Assembly (NCBI GenBank): GCA_028823345.1
Contig: JAPKBR010000002.1
Coordinates: forward strand, 62,001-126,000
DNA from: Planctomycetota bacterium
GTDB lineage: Bacteria > Planctomycetota > UBA1135 > GCA-002686595
Direction of reading: 5' to 3'
Length of the DNA: 64,000 bases
Below are positions 60,779 through 64,000 of the stretch, piece by piece (positions within the stretch are counted from its first letter, which is position 1; each line of letters begins with the position of its first letter). A program made the position numbers and the translations under genes. Under the pieces are notes generated by a model. The model saw only the letters and a program-made list of their open reading frames with translations, made no database searches and had not been told where the DNA came from.

Positions 60779-63700
60779 ATGAGTTTCCAGGGAGATGTAC
60801 GCGGGATTGGTTTAGCTGAATTGCTTCAGGGCTTAGCCCGTGGACGCAAGCAAGGCGTCGTCACACTCAGCTCCCGGGGCACTCCCCGGGTACTCGTGGG
60901 CCTATCCGAGGGCAAGGCATTTTTGCTGCCCGCAGACGAGGAGCCAGTGGACCACTGGCAAGAACTGGTCAAGGACGCCTGGATCGACGCTGTAGGCACG
61001 CGTATCGAGCACTTGCACATCGCCGAAGTCGCCCGGGCCAATCGCCTCGAGCAACTCTATTGCCTCTTGGATGGAGACGGGGCGCATTTCCGCTTTGAGC
61101 CGAGGGAACTCCCCTTCGACGGGGAAGGACGAGTGCTGGCCACTGGCAACCAGCCCCCCATTAGCCCGATCCCCATCGAGGGGCTCCTGCTTGAGTACGC
61201 GCGCATTGATGATGAACGCGAAAGGGTCCAAGCCCAACACCAGCTTGCCTTTGATGATTTGCCCGCGGTGTACGATTCCAAGGCCTGCGAAAGTTTGTCC
61301 CAGGTCCTTTTACAGGAAATCGACGGGCGCTCCACGGTGACTGAAATCGCAAACCGTCTGGGCTGGACCCTACGCCAAACCGTGCTCTCCATTGGGCCCG
61401 GCCTGGCGTCCGGAGGCCTTTATGCCCTGAGCGGCGATCAGTGCCTACTGTTGGCCATGGAAGAACTGCGACGCAAGGCCTGGCGCCGAGCGGCCGTGCG
61501 TTTGACCGCCTGGACTCGCCGGGGAACACCTGGAGCATTAGATCCGGACCCTATTGAAATCCTAGTGGGAGAATGGGGTAGCGGGCGCCTGGTGTCCACC
61601 GTGCGCTTGATGGAGGCTCAAGCTGTCTGGATCCTGCTGCGTCGTATCGACCACGGACTGATGCAACCGGCCCAGTCCGTACTTCATTGGATCGAGGCCG
61701 CGCGCATCTTCCCCGAAGATCCGCGCATCCAGCTCCATCGCTTAGCCCTGGAGGCTGCCGATGGAGGCAACCATGAACGGCCCCCCATCGCAGATTTGCA
61801 CAAGCTTGCACGGAACCAAATCGAAAAAGGTTTCTTGCTGCGCGCCCAACCTGCCCTGCGCTTGGCCCAAGACCGTGCGCCGGACACCGCAGCCGAGCGC
61901 CTTGAGTTGGGTCAGCTCTTGCTCGCATCGGGCCTTCCAGAAGAGGCCGCCCCCTGGATGATCTCGGCCTGCGAAGACTTCGTGGCCCGGGGCCTGAGCG
62001 ACCGGGCCGTGTTAGCCCTGCGGGAGTTGACCGCTGCCCTACCAAGGGAACGGGAAGCGCGCCTCTTGCTCAGCCGCGCGCGGCGCTCCACGAACTCCGC
62101 CCGGCGTATGCGCAAGCGCCTCTTGTTCACCATGGCCGGAATCGCTGGATTCGCGGGGATCGCCCTCGTGCAAGTCAACACCCAACGTCAGCGCAGCAGC
62201 CAATTGGCCGAGGTGCACGCCCTCTTGCCCACACCCGACCAAGCCAGTTTGGCCCTGACCCAAAAGTTCCCCGGCGACGAGGGTGCAGATGTACTTGCCT
62301 TGCGCCGCGTCATCGATGACAAGCAACGGGCAGTAGAACTCAACCAACGGGATGAGTGGCTCGCCGAGTACGAAGCCGTGGGGCACGAAGCCCACCGGGG
62401 GGATTCTCTGCGCGCCCTGGACTTGGCCCGCGCCCTGAGCCAACCGCCCACCCTGCGCTTCGTCCAAGGCACCTGGCCCCTCAAGTCGGACCTGATGGCT
62501 TCCATTCCAGAAACCCTCGGTGTGCAAGCCACTGGACTTGGTGCCGTGCGCCTGGACGACGCAGATCAAATTGCCAGCGAACTCAACCTGGCCAGCCTAG
62601 CCCAAGCCCTACGTGCGGCCCTGATGAGCCCCCCAGTGCCAGAGGAGAAGTCCTTGGGCCAAGGCCTTGATGCCCTCGAAGCCCAGCTGGTAGGTCGCCA
62701 TGCCCGGCGCGCGACCCTGACGAAGGAAAGGTCCCAAAAGAACCTGCGCGCGGATCAAAACCAGCTATTGGAAAGGGCCCGAGGTTTGGACGAGGCCCGT
62801 GAGCTGGAGCGTTCCCTCCAGGTCTATGGACTCTTGTTCCTATCGGATGAGGAAGGAGCCGTGCGTGCTGCCCTAGCCGAGGAGCACGAAGATCTCTTGC
62901 GACGGGCCCACGCCCTCAAGCGCGCAAGAGAATCAGCCCGCGTGGGCCAACTCCATGAGGCAGCTAAAGTGCTCAATGAGCACATGCAAGAGCCAGGTGC
63001 CTGGTACTTGCCCGTGACCATCACCAGCGACCCCACTGGCGCAACGATTCAATTGTCCGGAGGCACCACCAAACACACGCCCTTAGTTCACGAAATGCGC
63101 ATCGACGATGTTTTCGCCGGCCGCTTGCATGTGGACGGCTATCTGGACCAGGATTTTAAAATCCTGGGTCCCTGCAATCAGCACATGGTGCTCTCGCGCA
63201 TCCCTGTTCGATCCTGGCGTAGCTCCGGTCGGGTGGATGCGGTTCCGGTGCCCGTGAGCAGCGACCACATCCTGGTGGACCGTAACGGCAATCTAGCCCG
63301 GGTCGGCTTGAGCGGCAAACTCATTTGGTCACGGAAGGTCGCGAGCCTATCCGGGGTCTCCCGAGCCCCCGTGTTCCTGCCCCAATTAGAAAATCAGCTC
63401 CTGGTTGTGACCGAAGAAGGCCAAGCCTATCTCCTAGCCGCGGACTCTGGCGAGCTCATCGGCCCCTGGGATCTCAAGAGTCCCCCCAGCGTGGGCCCCA
63501 CCCAGGGCACGGACTTTGTCCAACTACGCCTAGCCGATGGCCGCGTGGCCTTTTGGACCGATAGCCTGAAGCCGACGATCTGGCCCAACGCAAACGGGCC
63601 TCACCCCCTGGCCAAGGACCAGGAACACCTGCACGGTTCCAACTGCGGTTTGCAGGTGCAGCGGCGCGGGGACGGCCCGCTCACGAGCATGACTTCGCGC

Positions 63701-63895
63701 TTTGGGGGTTGGATCTTGACCCAACGGGAGGGCACCTATTCGGTGGCTCCTGCCGATGCCCCGGACCAGGGGTTTTCCGCAGCTTCGAAGGGGCGCTGGA
63801 ACTGGGCTGCCTTTGAGTCCCGGGAAGATGGCGAACTCCTCTGGATCTCAGATGGTGCGGGCCTGCGAGCCTTTGCCCTGATCCCCCGACCCTAA
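60779..63895 (+). CDS. DUF4388 protein with membrane segment, PEGA domain and beta-propeller-like C-terminus
   Basis: The ATG at 60779 gives 1,038 residues, 62 nt after the MocA-like gene. Residues 1-105 form a DUF4388-type domain (GDVRGIGLAELLQGLARGRKQG), with a winged-helix-like segment at ~190-220. The middle has helical repeats, then a membrane segment (~446-466, RMRKRLLFTMAGIAGFAGIAL). C-terminal of it come coiled-coil helices, a PEGA domain (~746-790; ITSDPTGATIQLSGG and LHVDGY) and PQQ-like beta strands (~820-1038; DRNGNLARVGLSGKLIWSRK). The layout is N-in/C-out and resembles the FHA-kinase protein at 53.7-56.7 kb. Probably an envelope sensor or scaffold; no enzyme motif seen. Confidence 0.78.
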   Translation: MSFQGDVRGIGLAELLQGLARGRKQGVVTLSSRGTPRVLVGLSEGKAFLLPADEEPVDHWQELVKDAWIDAVGTRIEHLHIAEVARANRLEQLYCLLDGDGAHFRFEPRELPFDGEGRVLATGNQPPISPIPIEGLLLEYARIDDERERVQAQHQLAFDDLPAVYDSKACESLSQVLLQEIDGRSTVTEIANRLGWTLRQTVLSIGPGLASGGLYALSGDQCLLLAMEELRRKAWRRAAVRLTAWTRRGTPGALDPDPIEILVGEWGSGRLVSTVRLMEAQAVWILLRRIDHGLMQPAQSVLHWIEAARIFPEDPRIQLHRLALEAADGGNHERPPIADLHKLARNQIEKGFLLRAQPALRLAQDRAPDTAAERLELGQLLLASGLPEEAAPWMISACEDFVARGLSDRAVLALRELTAALPREREARLLLSRARRSTNSARRMRKRLLFTMAGIAGFAGIALVQVNTQRQRSSQLAEVHALLPTPDQASLALTQKFPGDEGADVLALRRVIDDKQRAVELNQRDEWLAEYEAVGHEAHRGDSLRALDLARALSQPPTLRFVQGTWPLKSDLMASIPETLGVQATGLGAVRLDDADQIASELNLASLAQALRAALMSPPVPEEKSLGQGLDALEAQLVGRHARRATLTKERSQKNLRADQNQLLERARGLDEARELERSLQVYGLLFLSDEEGAVRAALAEEHEDLLRRAHALKRARESARVGQLHEAAKVLNEHMQEPGAWYLPVTITSDPTGATIQLSGGTTKHTPLVHEMRIDDVFAGRLHVDGYLDQDFKILGPCNQHMVLSRIPVRSWRSSGRVDAVPVPVSSDHILVDRNGNLARVGLSGKLIWSRKVASLSGVSRAPVFLPQLENQLLVVTEEGQAYLLAADSGELIGPWDLKSPPSVGPTQGTDFVQLRLADGRVAFWTDSLKPTIWPNANGPHPLAKDQEHLHGSNCGLQVQRRGDGPLTSMTSRFGGWILTQREGTYSVAPADAPDQGFSAASKGRWNWAAFESREDGELLWISDGAGLRAFALIPRP

Positions 63896-63934
63896 ACATT
63901 TGGCTTGGGGCCCGGCGCGGTTATGGTTGCGCCC

Positions 63935-64000
63935 ATGCGAATCAGGAATCCGTTCCCCAGAACCCGCGACTGGTCTCGGGCAGGCGCCCTCTTGGCCATG
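63935..64000 (+). CDS. Start of a further gene (3' truncated)
   Basis: From an ATG at 63935 the frame is open to the window end, giving 22 codons (MRIRNPFPRTRDWSRAGALL...). The arginine-rich start leading into a hydrophobic stretch could be a signal peptide or first membrane segment. Too short to identify. Confidence 0.4.
   Translation, partial: MRIRNPFPRTRDWSRAGALLAM

Overview
The window is GC-rich and almost fully coding. It carries about 46 protein genes, two tRNAs and no rRNA, CRISPR array or recognisable transposase. The gene set points to a Gram-negative (diderm) bacterium, with LolCE/LolD-type lipoprotein export, several lipoproteins and a family-9 glycosyltransferase. A giant Calx-beta/malectin/kelch exoprotein, a squalene-cyclase-like repeat protein with a discoidin-type tail, an FHA-kinase receptor and a DUF4388 protein, together with many starts that lack a clear Shine-Dalgarno sequence, suggest Planctomycetota or a close relative. 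This placement is an inference from gene content; no 16S or marker comparison was possible.

Layout. 1-17.1 kb: a 5'-truncated repeat protein (+) meets a long minus-strand run read leuS, tldE/pmbA, tldD, giant exoprotein, RNase R-like gene, FMN-binding glutamate-synthase-like gene, NAD(P)HX epimerase. 17.1-21.4 kb: an unassigned spacer with a strong hairpin, tRNA-Ala(GGC) with terminator, lysS, and an overlapping LolC/E-LolD pair (+). 21.4-27.4 kb: a minus-strand operon xseB-ispA-dxs-nadK-Na/Pi symporter-phoU that joins isoprenoid supply, NADP synthesis and phosphate handling. 27.4-35.7 kb: a likely cell-surface glycan/lipoprotein region with a zinc-ribbon methyltransferase, a lipoprotein translationally coupled to a GT-C-like membrane protein, GT9, a TMTC-like TPR protein and a haem lipoprotein. 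35.7-39.2 kb: OsmC, a YtcJ-like amidohydrolase and an SDR; the divergent amidohydrolase/SDR junction is duplicated, with a low-GC stretch carrying a 41-codon membrane ORF trapped between the copies. 39.2-46.9 kb: a four-S1 protein, panB, a FAD dehydrogenase, a putative Fe(II)/2-oxoglutarate oxygenase beside a methyltransferase, and a secreted lysine-rich EF-hand protein. 47-51 kb: central carbon genes gap-pgk-rpe-accD (-). 51.2-58 kb: tilS, then yggS-FHA/kinase-PNP-like-purN, a tightly packed set with start/stop overlaps. 58-64 kb: tRNA-His(GTG), a coiled-coil protein, then zinc-ribbon membrane protein-E1-like enzyme-MocA-like transferase-DUF4388/PEGA/beta-propeller protein, and the first codons of another gene.

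Most of the content is housekeeping. The parts that most deserve a second look are the duplicated amidohydrolase/SDR junction, the oxygenase-methyltransferase pair, the degenerate nucleoside-phosphorylase-like protein coupled to a receptor kinase and purN, the EF-hand/lysine-repeat exoprotein and the E1-like/MocA/DUF4388 cluster. No complete, clearly new defence or biosynthetic system was recognised. All start sites were chosen by reading motifs, overlaps and signal peptides by eye.
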